A stretch of DNA of 64,000 nt from Ceratodon purpureus (lineage: Eukaryota > Streptophyta > Bryopsida > Pseudoditrichales > Ditrichaceae): contig CM026421.1 of NCBI GenBank assembly GCA_014871385.1, positions 13,383,117 to 13,447,116 on the forward strand. Direction: 5' to 3'. The notes under the pieces are model-generated. The model was not told the DNA's origin. It saw only the letters and a program-made list of their open reading frames with translations, and did no database searches. Of the stretch, positions 26,578 to 38,749 are shown in pieces (positions within the stretch are counted from its first letter, which is position 1; every line of letters begins with the position of its first letter). The position numbers were made by a program, and so were the translations under genes.

Positions 26578-27559
26578 CAACTTCAAAGGTTTGGGTCTAA
26601 TGATTCATAAAACTTATGAAAACTTATGAAAACATAATCTCTTATCTTTCACTTATCTTTCTTTTACAAATTTGGCAAAAGTTTATTTCTTTACACCACA
26701 TTTACTGTACTTTTGTGCCTTTGAATCTTTGATTGTTGTTATAGAGCTTTTGTAAGTGATTGCCAATTGAAATTAGAACCTTTGCAAAAGATTGAGCTAC
26801 TTTGGACTTTAGTGAATATGCAAATATGAGTCAAATTTTAGATTGATGCTTGGAACTACAAAAGGTTGATGTTTGAAATTACTCAAGACTAATGGATATT
26901 GCGTGTTTATTTAATATTTATAATTTTTTTTAATATAAATCATAGCACTAAATAATGCACAAGGTTTCACATTACTAGTAGAGCTATTGTTTCTATTAGA
27001 TAGGTATTGAAGTTGAATTCCAAAACATCTACTAAATGCAAAAACATTATCTCATGCCTTCCTCTCAACCTTCTTTTTCATGAAATTTATAAAAGAAATA
27101 CAATTTTCACTACATGAAAAGAGGAAGAAATGTAAGTTGATAAATCTTAAAGGTTGTAGAGTTTGGTGTTTAAACTTGTAGTGAAGATATTTTGGACACT
27201 TTGTCTTACCATCAAATTTATTTTAGGAATGTATCATAATTTATCTCCATTTTCTTTTAATCCCAACAACACAATTGTTTATAGAAGGAATTTTAAAGAT
27301 TCAAGCCAAGTGTCTATGATATCAATTTTGAAGATGTTATTTTGAAACTTTTGTTGAAGGCACAAGAATGAAATAGCATTAAAGAAGTATAATTATAATT
27401 TTTATCAAATAGTTGAAAATATAGTTATGGTATTCCATGTAGTATTTTTTTCATCACTAGGAATTTTGAGAAGCAATTTCAACTACATCTATACTATAAG
27501 TAAATATGATCATCCTTGGCATTGTTTGAAAATAACAATTCCATTGGACAAAATTTCAC
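26578..27559. other. AT-rich spacer
   Basis: Nothing recognisable lies between the two TTAA-flanked elements. It is strongly AT-rich with short frames only. Confidence 0.45.
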
Positions 27560-28416
27560 TTACCTCTAAATGGCCAAGGGTGTTTTTGCTCAAAACTGCC
27601 ATCAAATAGTCCCTTTTGAAAGCAAGCTCGATGGTGCAAAATTGAAACCAATTTTGGTATTTCCAACCATAAGATCTTGTATCTAACTTTTATATCTATG
27701 TGCATGTCAAATCTCACACTCTCATTCCTTACCATTTGAGAGATCGTAACATTCAAAGTTGAAAAAAAAGGTTTTTTTTTCCTTGCAAAAAGAGGACAGC
27801 AGAATTTTGGGGTCCAAAAAACCATTTTTTTGAGTAGATTTGGATGACGCCTCTTTAGATTTTTGTTCCTAGGTGAGTTAGGTACATGTCCACAAAATCT
27901 CATACCCATGCAAGGTGTAGAACCTTGAGAAAATCATCAATTTCCACAAGGGGGTATGCTGAAATTCACATACAAAGGCCGTTTTTTTACAATAAAAATA
28001 GCATATGAAACATTCTTGGATTGAAAATCCAAACGGTGGAAACATGCTCTAGTGGCTCTTCTACATACAGGAATTTTTATTTTTGGAAAAAAATAAAATA
28101 TCGATTTTTGTGGAATTTCAAAGTTTCGTCTTTAGGCAGATTTCGGCAGATTTCGGCAGTTTTGGGCAGTTTCGGGCAGAAATTGCTGCATTCACAGTGG
28201 CTGAGAGCCTGCCCGTGGAAGGGCGTTTTATGCTCAGAGGAGCATAACTTTTGCTCACTTCATCCAAAAAAAATTTAAAAAGGTATCCCCATAAACTTTT
28301 TGAAAAAACCTTTTTCCACAAGAAATTTCAAAAAAATTCAAGTAAATTTGAATTTTTAGGAACCTGCCCAAATTTCGAAAACGCCCATTCTAGGACTTTG
28401 GCCAATTAGGGGTTAA
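27560..28416 (-). mobile_element. TTAA-flanked non-autonomous transposon, first family (copy in reverse orientation)
   Basis: The right end is TTGGCCAATTAGGGGTTAA (28398-28416). The left end is a decayed complement (TTACCTCTAAATGGCCA, 27560-27576). The element is the reverse complement of the copy at 33254-34112. About 400 bp (28021-28416) are almost identical between them, with about one difference seen, whereas the other half differs at roughly one base in twenty. A fortuitous 85-codon frame inside both copies is identical, but it shows no domain and I do not treat it as a gene. Confidence 0.75.
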
Positions 28417-29692
28417 TGAAAAATAAAAATAAAATTGCACCATATCCAATATGGTCCAACAATTTGTTATATAAATATTTGAGATTTTATTTTTTTATTT
28501 GTTTTCTCTCTCAAATAGAAGCATCTATATTACATTTGATGATTTAGATTGTCATCTTTTAAGTTTTTAAATTTAAAATAAACAAAAATATATACTATCC
28601 TTTCAATATGAAGTTTTTGAAAAAATATTATATACCTTTTCTACATCTAAAATTTTGTGCGGAATTAACCATCATAGTTTACTTTGAAAAAGTTAAAAAA
28701 ATTTCAACTTAAATTAGTGTCAATAAATCACTTTTACAAAACTAAACAATGAGTTTTGATCATGTTAACTTCAAACATTGTAAAATTTCCATCCACGCAG
28801 TGTTTTTTATTTAAAAAATAACCAATGACTCTATTGATAGTAGAGCTTATCTTCTAAGGTGCCTTAGTAATTTGAAACAAAAATTGCCAAAACTAACTTC
28901 TTTCTACTTTTTGCCTAGTTTTTTTTAAAAATCTAAACAGTTTTGGTTTGTTGAACCATGAGATCTTTAAAATAACATGATAAATTACTCATATGCCAAA
29001 GTTGGATCTTTGATTTTTCTTCATTTTTTAGACCTTAAAGATAAAAATGAACTCAAATTTGTTTTAGCAAATATTAAAAAAAATGGTCAAACATTAAAGT
29101 TTGCCCTTGTAAAACTCATGTATACTGTAACTTTGGTAAGTTAGTAGCTTGAGTAGAAACTTGATTAGAACACATAAAAATATTAAAAAGGAAACAAATC
29201 CTTCAATGAAAAAGTTTCAAAAAATCATAAACTCACCAAAAAGATCACAAAATTAAGTTACATAAAAATCTTGCATCACATTAAAAATTCACTCCAAAAC
29301 TTTATTTTTGATTACTTCATCTAAGCTGCTCAATATTGATTGGACCAATTTGGGGTTAAAGGAACTTCAGGGATTAAGATTCTACAATTGAATGTAATCA
29401 AAAGACTTTTATTTTCATTTTACTTCTTATCATTAGAAAATGCACTCTCGGGATGTTTTTTTGGTGTTTATAAAAGATCTAAATTAGTTCAAATAGAATA
29501 TTGAAGGAATTTGGAAATGTAAGAATATTCTAAAAGTCTTCGAAAAGTAGAAATTAGGTCAAAATGAAATGGCATGGAGAAGAAATTATGTTTGCAGAGC
29601 CCACAATCAGATCTTGGGAAAAAGAAATGAATGTATGCTCTAAATTCAATATTATATATACGTAGACTCTCTATATAAAATTAGATAGGAGA
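28417..29692. other. AT-rich stretch with a solitary TTAA-type end
   Basis: No gene is seen. At 29342-29358 the string ccaatttggggttaa resembles a right terminus of the TTAACCCC elements (complement TTAACCCCAAATTGG). No convincing left partner was found. Confidence 0.4.
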
Positions 29693-30100
29693 CTAACCCC
29701 TAAATTTCCTTGTGTTTTTGAGAGCTTGAATCCTCAAAACTGCGATTTTTTACCCCTATGCCCTCTCGAGGATATGAAACAAATTTTTCAACTTTTTTTC
29801 GAATCTCAACCGTAAGATCTTGTAACTAACCCTACTTAAAAGAACTGATCCAAATTTCAACCGTTGGATGTTTTTCATTAGTGAGATCATAGTGCTGAAA
29901 GTTTCAGCAGCTATTTTTTTGGGCCTTGGCGGAGAGGCATGGTGCAAACAGGCCAAAGGAAGACTTGATGATTATTACTTCAAACATTTTGGTCACATTT
30001 TTTTCCATGTAGCTAACTAGGTTGAGTATGCTCATGCAAAATTTTAGGGACTCAAACGCTTTTTAGACCTTCATGCAAATTATTTTCTATAAGAAGCTCT
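29693..30100 (+). mobile_element. Decayed, truncated copy of the third TTAA-flanked family
   Basis: It starts CTAACCCCTAAA (TTAA changed to CTAA) and runs parallel to the minus strand of 25641-26577: accgtaagatctt, then the ccgttggat tract, then aaacattttggtc, ccatgtagctaacta, and atgcaaattattttc near 30070-30090. The far terminus is missing, so the right boundary is approximate. Confidence 0.55.
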
Positions 30101-31848
30101 CCATAGATGTCGACATGGAAGGAGATGCATTGCATGCATTGGAACATTTGGCAAGTGCGATGTTCTTGAAGTTCCTTGTTCTTGTGCAAATGTGTGCATC
30201 GATGCGGTCATTGACTTACGAAGATACGTAGTCATCAACCTCAAAGTCATTGCATCCTTCCTTGCTCTGTGTTAATGTGTTATTGGTTTTGCCGATTCAT
30301 TTTCTCCATTTCGGAGTCCCTTTCTTGTAAGCAATGGGAAAATCCTTCCTTCATAGGAGCAATGACTTGAGGCAAATGTCATTGCCTTTGCTCATCCAAG
30401 AAATTCATCATTTGCTCATTCTACGAACAATTATGTATTTCCACAGTCTAACCCTTGACATCGTGACCCGCATCGGAAAACATGCCTCAATTTTGGTATG
30501 TATAGGATTGCACAGGAAAATGAAGCACCCTTTCCAATCCATTGGGAATAGCTCTTATGAAAGACCAATTATACCAAACACTATTTTTTCTATACCATTT
30601 TCTTTGGATCTAACTTAACTATAGTTTTGGTTTTAAGTTTGGTTGCCTACCATTCCCACTAGTAATAATTCTATCTTGTTCATCCCTTTCTTCACCTTTT
30701 GTATATTGTCTTATGTTTTGTTTAGGTTATAGGTTGAATCTCCACATAGAAATCTTTTTCTCAGACTCTCCCATAATTTTCTTGGGAGGTGGCTGATGGG
30801 TGTTATGAGAGAAAGCGGGGACTGATACTGGATGAAAGCCTATCCTCATGACCGTGGAGCACTAACCTATTGCAATTGTAGCAATGTTAAAACAATATTG
30901 ACTGCTTTTCTAGATTCGAAATTTTGCTAGCTCAGCTTCTGTGCATCTTATGAACAGCTAAAGCTACTAAAGTTGGACAAAGCATGTAACTCAACCTTGA
31001 AGCATGTATCATTCACAATTTATCATGAGTTTCACAATGAAGCATGTATCATTCACAATTTATCTTGACTATCACATTGACGCATGTATCATTCACAATA
31101 TCTTATGAGTATCACAATTCAGCTAATTTGAATAATTCCTCTCGCTTTTCTAGTGTCTGTTTTTAGGTCCTGAACTGTTCAAATTTTCTAAACGTAAAAA
31201 TATTTCACATTCTATTTGAATATGAGTTATTTTGGGGAGCCTCTAACTGGAAGAAAACCTCCAAAACGATTATGATTGTGTGTGACAACCAGTAAAGTAG
31301 GCAAGTTTGTGGCAGAATTTGTGACAACAAAAAGTTGACGAGTGCTCTTTTAGGACTGCGCTACACTGTTTTACAGCATTAGAGGAATTTGGCAACAGTT
31401 CTACCTGGATCTGTTAAATTCTCACGGAAGGATCCATAGACAAGTTGAGTTCCATGATTGAGATACCAGGGATTGTGAGTATACCTGAGAACCATAGCTG
31501 GTTCCTCCAAAAATAATTCTTAAAAAAGAGAATGAACAATTTGAGAAATTCTGAAGACAAAAAAAATGAAAAAAAAGTATAATTTTTTTTAGTGATATTG
31601 AGTTATTTTAATTCCATTAGAGACTATTTTCAGTGATTATCTTGCAAAAAAAATAAATCAAATAAATTTAATTTTTGAGAGCTGGACCTTATTTTTTTTC
31701 AAGAAAATTATAATTATATTCATTTAAGGTGGACATCCCAGCTATTGTGCTATGGTAGGATTGGCTGCAAATAAACTTAATATCATTGTACAGTACACTA
31801 CAGTAGTAATTGGAAACTCTGTATCAAATTAATAGTGGATGTGGGGAG
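30101..31848. other. Gene-free stretch
   Basis: A 94-codon frame at 30334-30618 has no recognisable feature. Apart from the tandem repeat at 31001-31120, nothing could be supported. Confidence 0.4.
31001..31120. repeat. 40-bp tandem repeat, three copies
   Basis: Units start at 31001, 31041 and 31081 with (a/c)gcatgtatcattcacaat, and each contains a tat-c-acaat tail. Copies differ at several positions. Confidence 0.75.
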
Positions 31849-31850
31849 TA

Positions 31851-32259
31851 AGGTGGAGGCACCTATAACCGACCAGTTAAGAGATTTGGCACTAAGATTG
31901 GAGGTGTATAAGTTGAGGGAGATTTTTCCTTGAAGGGGAAATAGGTTTAAGAAGGAATGCAACTTTAAATGTCATGATTACTTCAATATTTAATTTACTA
32001 TGAATTTTGAAAGAATTTTTTTTGTAATACATATAACCGATATGTAGGCCCACCTAAAACCGACCACCATGACACCAAAACTTGATCACTTGCTACTACC
32101 AAAATATTCCCATATGATTCCCTTTCTACCAATCATGCTTGATCCTTTCTTCTAGATCTCCCAAGATTTTGAACACTAAGTGGTTGGAAATGGAGGTCGG
32201 AAATGGAGAAGTCTACTAATTGGTTATGGGTACCTGGTCGGCTATAGGTGCCTCCACCT
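31851..32259. mobile_element. TA-flanked MITE (Tc1/mariner/pogo-type), copy 1
   Basis: Inverted ends start AGGTGGAGGCACCTATA and match over 26 bases with one mismatch. TA flanks both sides (31849-31850 and 32260-32261). It is 409 bp long without coding capacity. A second copy lies at 52306-52726 at roughly 94 percent identity by eye. Confidence 0.75.
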
Positions 32260-32446
32260 TATATGCTACTGAAATCTGATTGAGTAAATTAACGTGTGCA
32301 GTGTGCACATACCAAAAGTTTCCTGATGTGACCAAAAAATATATGAGTTGTTTTGTTTTGAAAAAAACAGCCCCATCTTGATTGATACAACTAAACTAAG
32401 AAATTCAAAATATAGGAATTCCACAAATGTGTTGGAAGATTGGAGG

Positions 32447-32961
32447 TTAACCGATAAACGGCCAAGGGTTTTTTTGCTCAAAATTGCCTCCAAATAGTCC
32501 TTTTTGAAAGCAAGCCGGATAGACGTGCAAAACTGGAACCAATTTTGGTATTTCCAACCATAAGATCTTGTATCTAACTTCTTTGTCTATATGCCTATCA
32601 AATCTCACACTCTCATTCCTTACCATTTGAGAGATCGTAGCATTCGAAGTTTTAGAAAAAGTTTTTTTTACCCTGCAAAAAGAGGACAGCAGTATTTTGG
32701 GGTCCAAAAAAACCATTTTTTTGAGTATATTTAGAATGCGTTTTTTTAGATTCTTGTTCCTAGGTGAGTTAGGTACATGTCCACAAAATCTCATGCCCAT
32801 GCAAGGTGTGGAACCTTGAGAAAATCATCAATTTCCACAAGGGGGCATGCTGAAATTCACATACAAAGGCTGTTTTTTTCAATCTCATTTCCATTTATAC
32901 TTATGGCATTTTAAAACCAATGCTATTTTTCATCAAAATGTCCACAACCTTTAGGAATTAA
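32447..32961 (-). mobile_element. Internally deleted copy of the first TTAA-flanked family
   Basis: It starts TTAACCGATAAACGGCCAAGG (decayed end) and follows the 27560 copy closely to about 32880. It then jumps to a degenerate right end (complement TTAATTCCTAAAGG, 32948-32961). About 400 internal bases are missing relative to the full copies. A (atcacc) microsatellite begins ten bases beyond its end. Confidence 0.6.
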
Positions 32962-33253
32962 AATGTTACCATCACCATCACCATCACCATCCCACGCAAA
33001 TGCTTTGCCAAACGCAATGGCAATGCTCCCAACACTAGTAGAAAAGGGCTGAAGAAACACGAAGTCTACACCGAGAATTGGACTTAATTTGGGTTCAGCA
33101 GAATGGAGTAGTTGCAAGGCTTTCCGTGTAATTGGACACCGCGGGAAACTATTGTAGGAGATGGAAAATGGGAGTTTAGGGCGGGCTCGGTCTCACACCA
33201 AGACTAAACAACGGCTGATACACGTGGGTCTTGGCGTTACTTTACTCTAGCTA

Positions 33254-34112
33254 TTAACCCCTAATTGGCCAAAGTCCTAGAATGGGCGTTTTCGAAATTT
33301 GGGCAGGTTCCTAAAAATTCAAATTTACTTGAATTTTTTTGAAATTTCTTGTGGAAAAAGGTTTTTTCAAAAAGTTTATGGGGATACTTTTTTAAATTTT
33401 TTTTGGATGAAGTGAGCAAAAGTTATGCTCCTCTGAGCATAAAACGCCCTTCCACGGGCAGGCTCTCAGCCACTGTGAATGCAGCAATTTCTGCCCGAAA
33501 CTGCCCAAAACTGCCGAAATCTGCCGAAATCTGCCTAAAGACGAAACTTTGAAATTCCACAAAAATCGATATTTTATTTTTTTCCAAAAATAAAAATTCC
33601 TGTATGTAGAAGAGCCACTAGAGCATGTTTCCACCGTTTGGATTTTCAATCCAAGAATGTTTCATATGCTATTTTTATTGTAAAAAAACGGCCTTTGTAT
33701 GTGAATTTCAGCATACCCCCTTGTGGAAATTGATGATTTTCTCAAGGTTCTACACCTTGCATGGGTATGAGATTTTATGGGCATGTACGTAACTCACCTG
33801 CAAACAAGAATCTAAAAAAACGCCATCTAAATCTACTTAAAAAAAATGGTTTTTTTGGACCCCAAAATACTGCTGTCCTCTTTTCGCAGGGAAAAAAAAA
33901 CTTTTTTTTCAACTTTGAATGTTACGATCTCTCAAATGGTAAGGAATGAGAGTGTGAGATTTGAGAAGCAGATAGACATAAAAGTTAGATACAAGATCTT
34001 ACGGTTGGAAATACCAAAATTGGTTTCAATTTTGCACCATCGAGCTTGCTTTCAAAAGGGACTATTTGGTGGCAGTTTTGAGCAAAAACATCCTTGGCCA
34101 ATTAGGGGTTAA
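33254..34112 (+). mobile_element. TTAA-flanked non-autonomous transposon, first family (best-preserved copy)
   Basis: Both termini are perfect 19-bp inverted repeats, TTAACCCCTAATTGGCCAA (33254-33272; complement 34094-34112), with TTAA at both borders. The 859-bp body has no transposase. It includes four or five contiguous short units of the type ctgccgaaa/ctgcccaaa around 33490-33535, a poly-A/T-rich centre and the acggttggaaatac tract. Structure and target match piggyBac-type mobilisation. The high similarity to the 27.6-kb copy suggests recent activity or gene conversion. Confidence 0.75.
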
Positions 34113-35456
34113 CCAACTGAATTTACAGTAATTGTAACTAGGGGATTGACGAGAAATGTCCTTCATCCGCAAGACAATGATAACTGAGTTGAACATGGTT
34201 AATGTAAATATTTTTGTTATTGGGCGGTACCCGGGTTAGAACCAATGTTGATATACCGTGCTCTAGTCGTTGGCAGGTGTAGGGCTTATCCAATATTGAC
34301 GTCCATGATAGTAGAGGTCGTGGTATATATCCAATATGGATGAGTTTTCCCTGCAATACCTGTCGGCGATTAAGATAGGTGCCAAACCCTATTGACAATC
34401 ACAAAACATCTGTAAGACACACAATGCCCACACACAAGGTCAGACCACATGCACATTCTCAAGCGAGGAAAGATCGTAGCTGATCGTAGCACCAGAGGAA
34501 TGCAAACTCCAATCTCAAAGAAAGAACCCAAAACTATCTCAAATTCCATACCAACTAAACACCTATAAAAAGCACCCCACGAAAACCAAACAAAACAGCG
34601 GAAACCGCCTCCATAGAGAATTCCCAAAGATTCCACCTCCAAAGAACAACAAGAAATCAAGAGTCCATCTACAAAACTACTCCAGCCCACAAAGCCACAA
34701 ACAAAAATGACAAACAATGCCTCAATAAAACAGAACCAGCGTAACAAACTCGACCAACACGAACCACATCACCATAACCAAAATGCAACCTTAAAAAGAA
34801 ACACACTTCACAACGATGACCCAAAATGCACACCATGAACCTCAAAACAATCAACAACACATACAACCACATTGGAAGAAAGACAAACACATACCAAATC
34901 TAATGAAGCAGTACACACAACGTTTAACCTGGTTGGGTGAGTCTCCGACAGATATGGATGAAAGAAGACGATAGAAAACTTTATCTTTACGAAACTATGG
35001 CCATCTTACCCACCCGGGTGATTTCAAATCAACCATTCTGGAGTCTACGGAACTCATTAAAAGTGCTTCCCATGTGTCAGATTCTGCTCCATCCCCATTG
35101 GCCGCGGAATTTCTGTATATAATGTTGAATAATTCTATATTCACTTGATATGTAAACTGAACTGAGAATACTAAAATTGTGCTCCATCCAATCAACGTCC
35201 TCGGCCCAAAATAAACCTACACCATTTGCGATTTTTGGTGTTCTCCCTCAGTGTTCTCGTCACATGTTTCCACTAGTGCAAAAAGTGGCCTCAACATTGC
35301 TTAGGCTTCCCTTAAAGCATGGGACACAATGGCTCACAATTTTTATTCAGAAAATTGTGCGAGTTATATATCGTAATGGCACTCCTGTAAAGTTTCGGGT
35401 GCCGGCACGAAAACCAATGCCAGTGTGCATAACTGACCCTTGCTTTACAACAAGGG
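34113..35456. other. Gene-free stretch with an A/C-rich strand
   Basis: From about 34390 to 34900 the plus strand is strikingly poor in G (about 5 percent in sampled lines) and T. Long minus-strand frames there are a by-product of this skew. Nothing else could be supported. Confidence 0.45.
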
Positions 35457-35576
35457 CACTAGTGGAAAAATGGTTTGAGGTGACCAACGAGTGTGACCAT
35501 AAACTTGGTGGACGAGCATTTTATACCAACTCATTGGTATGCTCGCTGGTCGTCTCAAACCATTTTTCCACTAGCA
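35457..35576. mobile_element. CACTA-like foldback MITE, 120 bp
   Basis: It starts CACTAGTGGAAAAATGGTTT and ends with a complement (accatttttccactag) whose last two bases have changed. The flanking trinucleotides are ggg and gag, so the target duplication is imperfect. Its two arms pair over most of their length, and the centre shares cattttataccaactcattgg with the 22.3-kb copy. Confidence 0.65.
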
Positions 35577-36415
35577 GAGAGGCCTTCCGTAAATCAGAGG
35601 TTGCCCTTGATGGGCAAGCTCTCGGCGCCTCGTCCTACCAGCCTCGACGCCTCGGGCCTTCACCAACGAGGAAAGCCCTTGATTCCAGGCCTCCCCCTTT
35701 ACATGAATCAGGCAACGCTCGGAAACATTGCATCGAATGCACATGTCTCAAAGGTTCTGTGAAGTTAATATGTGAAGCACATACAGAGTCGAATTGCAAT
35801 CAGCTTCCCTCGGCAGGGACCAAATTTGGAGCCAGGGCAGCCAGTTGGCAATTGATTCGGCTTAGCATGGGGTTCGCTCAGCAACGCTCCCATTTGGCAT
35901 CTGCAAGCCCACCACGTTTGCTGATTATTCTGGCACTCTGTACAGGGATTCGCATTCTGCAAAGCTACCGTTTCAGGGGGCCCAACTCCTGGAGAGGAGG
36001 TAACTGATTTGAGGCACAGTTGCAACACAGAAGTGGGTTTTAAATAAGATCTGCGGCACTATGCTCAGGGAAGCAAAAAAAGATAACGTAACGAATCTAT
36101 TCTGCACAGATTCTGGTAATGTCCCGCTTCCCAGCAAGCAGGCTGGCAGTCGTGTTTGCCTTCCACATTCTGTGCACAATGATCGACCGCAGCGCTGCCT
36201 TCGAGCCCACTGTGATGCCGCTCACTTGGAAACTTGCCATTTAACATGCGATTTTTGCTTCCAGGGGGGCCGTGCAGAATCCGGATTTGCTAAGGTTAGG
36301 GGAATGTGGTTGCTGCTACTTTGAAGTAGAATAGGAGAAACTCCGGTTTCGAAAGCAGACCTACGTGAGTAAAGTGTTTGTCTGTTCCCCATTGAGTTTT
36401 GAGTCCACGTGAGTG
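35577..36415. other. Stretch between foldback elements
   Basis: The GC content is moderate. A frame of 276 codons runs through this region and through the neighbouring foldback element, but it starts with TTG and has no known domain. No gene is supported. Confidence 0.35.
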
Positions 36416-36537
36416 CACTAGTGGAAAGATGGTCTCGCAGGACAGCAAGTGAGTACACCACTAAACTGGTGTAAACTGCCAGTCCACCACCTCATTGGTG
36501 TACTCGCTGGTCCTGCAAGACCATTTTTCCACTAGTG
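36416..36537. mobile_element. CACTA-like foldback MITE, 122 bp
   Basis: The termini CACTAGTGGAAA and complement tttccactagtg are flanked by an exact 3-bp duplication GTG (36413-36415 and 36538-36540). The arms are imperfect complements around a central ccactaaactggtg / ccacctcattggtg tract. Confidence 0.8.
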
Positions 36538-36551
36538 GTGCTTTGGAGTAC

Positions 36552-36696
36552 CACTAGTGAAAAAGGTGTTCTATTACACCGAAAATGAACACCAAGTAGT
36601 GACCAATTACACCAATTTTTTTTATAAATTTTTTGGTGTAATTGGTCACCGTTTGGTGTTCATTTTTGGTGATACAGAACACCTCTTCCACTAGTG
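36552..36696. mobile_element. CACTA-like foldback MITE, 145 bp, different sequence family
   Basis: It starts CACTAGTGAAAAAGGTGTTC and ends with the complement of CACTAGTGGAAGAGGTGTTC. Arms of about 64 bases pair with few mismatches around an A/T loop. The flanks are tac and tat. It inserted 14 bases from the preceding foldback element and shares only the terminal dozen bases with it. Confidence 0.75.
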
Positions 36697-36979
36697 TATC
36701 GTAATGTAATGTGGATTCTCGGGTTGAACATGTTGAATGTCTCATTCGATAACATTCCTTTGGTTGTGAGAACGGCCTCTTAACTTATGTACAATTCTTA
36801 TTTATGAAGTGAAAAAAAGATGAAGAAAGAGAAGGAGAGAGTAGAGTTATTTGTTAAGACGTCTAATATTTAACTTAAATACCATGAGTTTTGATAAAAT
36901 ATAATCTTATTTTTTCATTCTAAATAGTCACTAGGTATATAAGAGGTTGTTGGCATCTTCATACTGGATGTGTAAAAAC

Positions 36980-37634
36980 TTGGTCCCTAAGGTTAAAAGG
37001 CCTCAAAACTGCCAAAACCTTCAAAACTAGACTATTTCAATACAAGGTGTAAGTTTTCTAGTTTTGATATATTTTGAGGGAAAATTAACCATAGGATCTA
37101 ATACCTTACTTGTACATGTACATGTACCCCAAATCTTAGATTCAAACTCCTTACCTTTTGTGAGATCGTAATGTTCTAAGTTGAAAAAAAGTTTTTTCCC
37201 TTGTTGCAAAATGGGTTTCAAGTGTTTTGTGAGCTAAAAGAAACAATTTTAAAAGCAAATTGGATGTGAGGCTCTTCAAATTCTTGTTTCTAGATGGGTT
37301 AGGAATATGTCCATTCACATCTTTCCCTCATACGACCTGTAAAACTTAAAGAAATGCTTGATTTTTCACATAGAGGTATGTTGAAATTCAAATACAAAGG
37401 CTGGTCTATGATAGTATACAAGGCATACATAGAAATATTGAATTGAAAATCCAAGCGGAATTTTGAAGCATGAATGGTCTTGTTAAAAAGATATGATAAT
37501 TGTCTATATTGTGCCAAAATTACAACTTCATCCTATTAATATTGACTTATGGGGAGCCTAATTAGAGCCTAAATCATACCATTTTGTCATTTTGTCATTT
37601 TGTCATTTTGTTGAATTGATGCTTCAGGGTTAAG
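36980..37634 (-). mobile_element. Strongly decayed copy of the first TTAA-flanked family
   Basis: Blocks in the same order as the 27.6-kb copy remain: ccataggatct, the ttttgtgagatcgtaatgtt tract, ttcttgtttctagatgggtt, aggtatgttgaaattca and gaaaatccaagcgg. The borders are degraded (tggtccctaagg on the left, cagggttaag on the right), so limits are approximate. A TTTTGTCA microsatellite (37582-37610) lies near the right end. Confidence 0.5.
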
Positions 37635-38749
37635 CTCAAGAACAAATAGTTTTCAAGGGTAAAATGACAATACAACTAATTTTCCTCGACTTTAGAGATC
37701 ACCAAGTTTTTTATACACTAGGGTTATAACGAGCAGCAACGCACATGGAACAATTTTTTACCATTTCTTTCTACAAAGTTGGAAAGACTATTCTCAAGCG
37801 CATATTTGCTGCATTGGTTTGTACAATCGATAAAACGTACACCTATTTTACACATTTATTCAAAACTTGAAAGTAAATGCAGTTAAATTTTTCGTTAATA
37901 TTACTCCTGGAACACGAGACTATAATTTAGTATGGTATTGTAATTTAGTATATGATATGGGCGCTACGGAATGGATGAGACGTTTGGTAATTTAAATGAT
38001 TAATTTACTTGGAAACCAAAGGTGGCTAGAAGATGAGAGGTTTATTTGGAACGTTAACTGCCAGGCTACAGAATTTGCAAATATTCGCAAAATAAATAAA
38101 AAGAATTGTAAAGATTCAGTGGCAAGGAAGAATTTGGACAGTGTCCAGCAAGGCATGGCACTTCTCAACTGGCAAATCACCCAGAACCGGGAGATATGTT
38201 CCACAATTGTCACGTCTTCCCGGTTAAGCTGCATTTTTTTAAACCTTGCTCAAGTTCAGGTAAGTCGGTTGCAGTTGGGATTCGGTGGAGCCAGGGATAA
38301 CGTCTAAGAAACTATATTAATTCTGGCCAGCAAACCAATTGGCATTCGATCGGTACCGCAACGTCCCACTACGATCATCGAAAGTTTACGTGAGAATAGT
38401 TATTCCAATCCACTTTCAACCAAAAAAATAGTTATTCCAATCCAGCAGCCAAGTAGATAATTGTGAACAACTTAACCTCTGAATGTCTGATCAAGCCTTT
38501 TCGACTTATCAATATCTGTGTGTTACTTGGATGTCCTAATTTTGTCGTAGTTCCATGCAAGCTGAGGGTAAAGATCGACATATCAGTGCTTATCAAGTTA
38601 TCAGTTTGAAAAATAGGCTGTGTTTCAAAAGCTTCGTTGTCAGGAGCTTATATAAGATGTACAAGTAAGTGGGCAGTTGGTAACATAACTTTATATATCT
38701 TTACAAGTGGCAAGTAAAATTTTCTGGTCTGATCGAAATGGGTTCTCAC
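37635..38749. other. Gene-free stretch
   Basis: AT-rich with short frames on both strands (the longest is 103 codons at 37996-38307). No domain or splice-consistent structure was recognised. Confidence 0.4.

Noticed and set aside
28021..28278. 85-codon frame identical in two transposon copies (also 33392-33649)
   Set aside because: The identity is explained by the near-identical DNA of the two MITE copies; no domain and no transposase likeness.
34370..34890. Long minus-strand hydrophobic frames
   Set aside because: They follow from the strong lack of G and T on the plus strand, which removes stop codons and creates Phe/Leu/Val/Gly-rich peptides.
35177..36007. 276-codon plus-strand open frame
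   Set aside because: It starts with TTG, reads straight through a CACTA-like foldback element, and has no known domain, so a chance frame is more likely.
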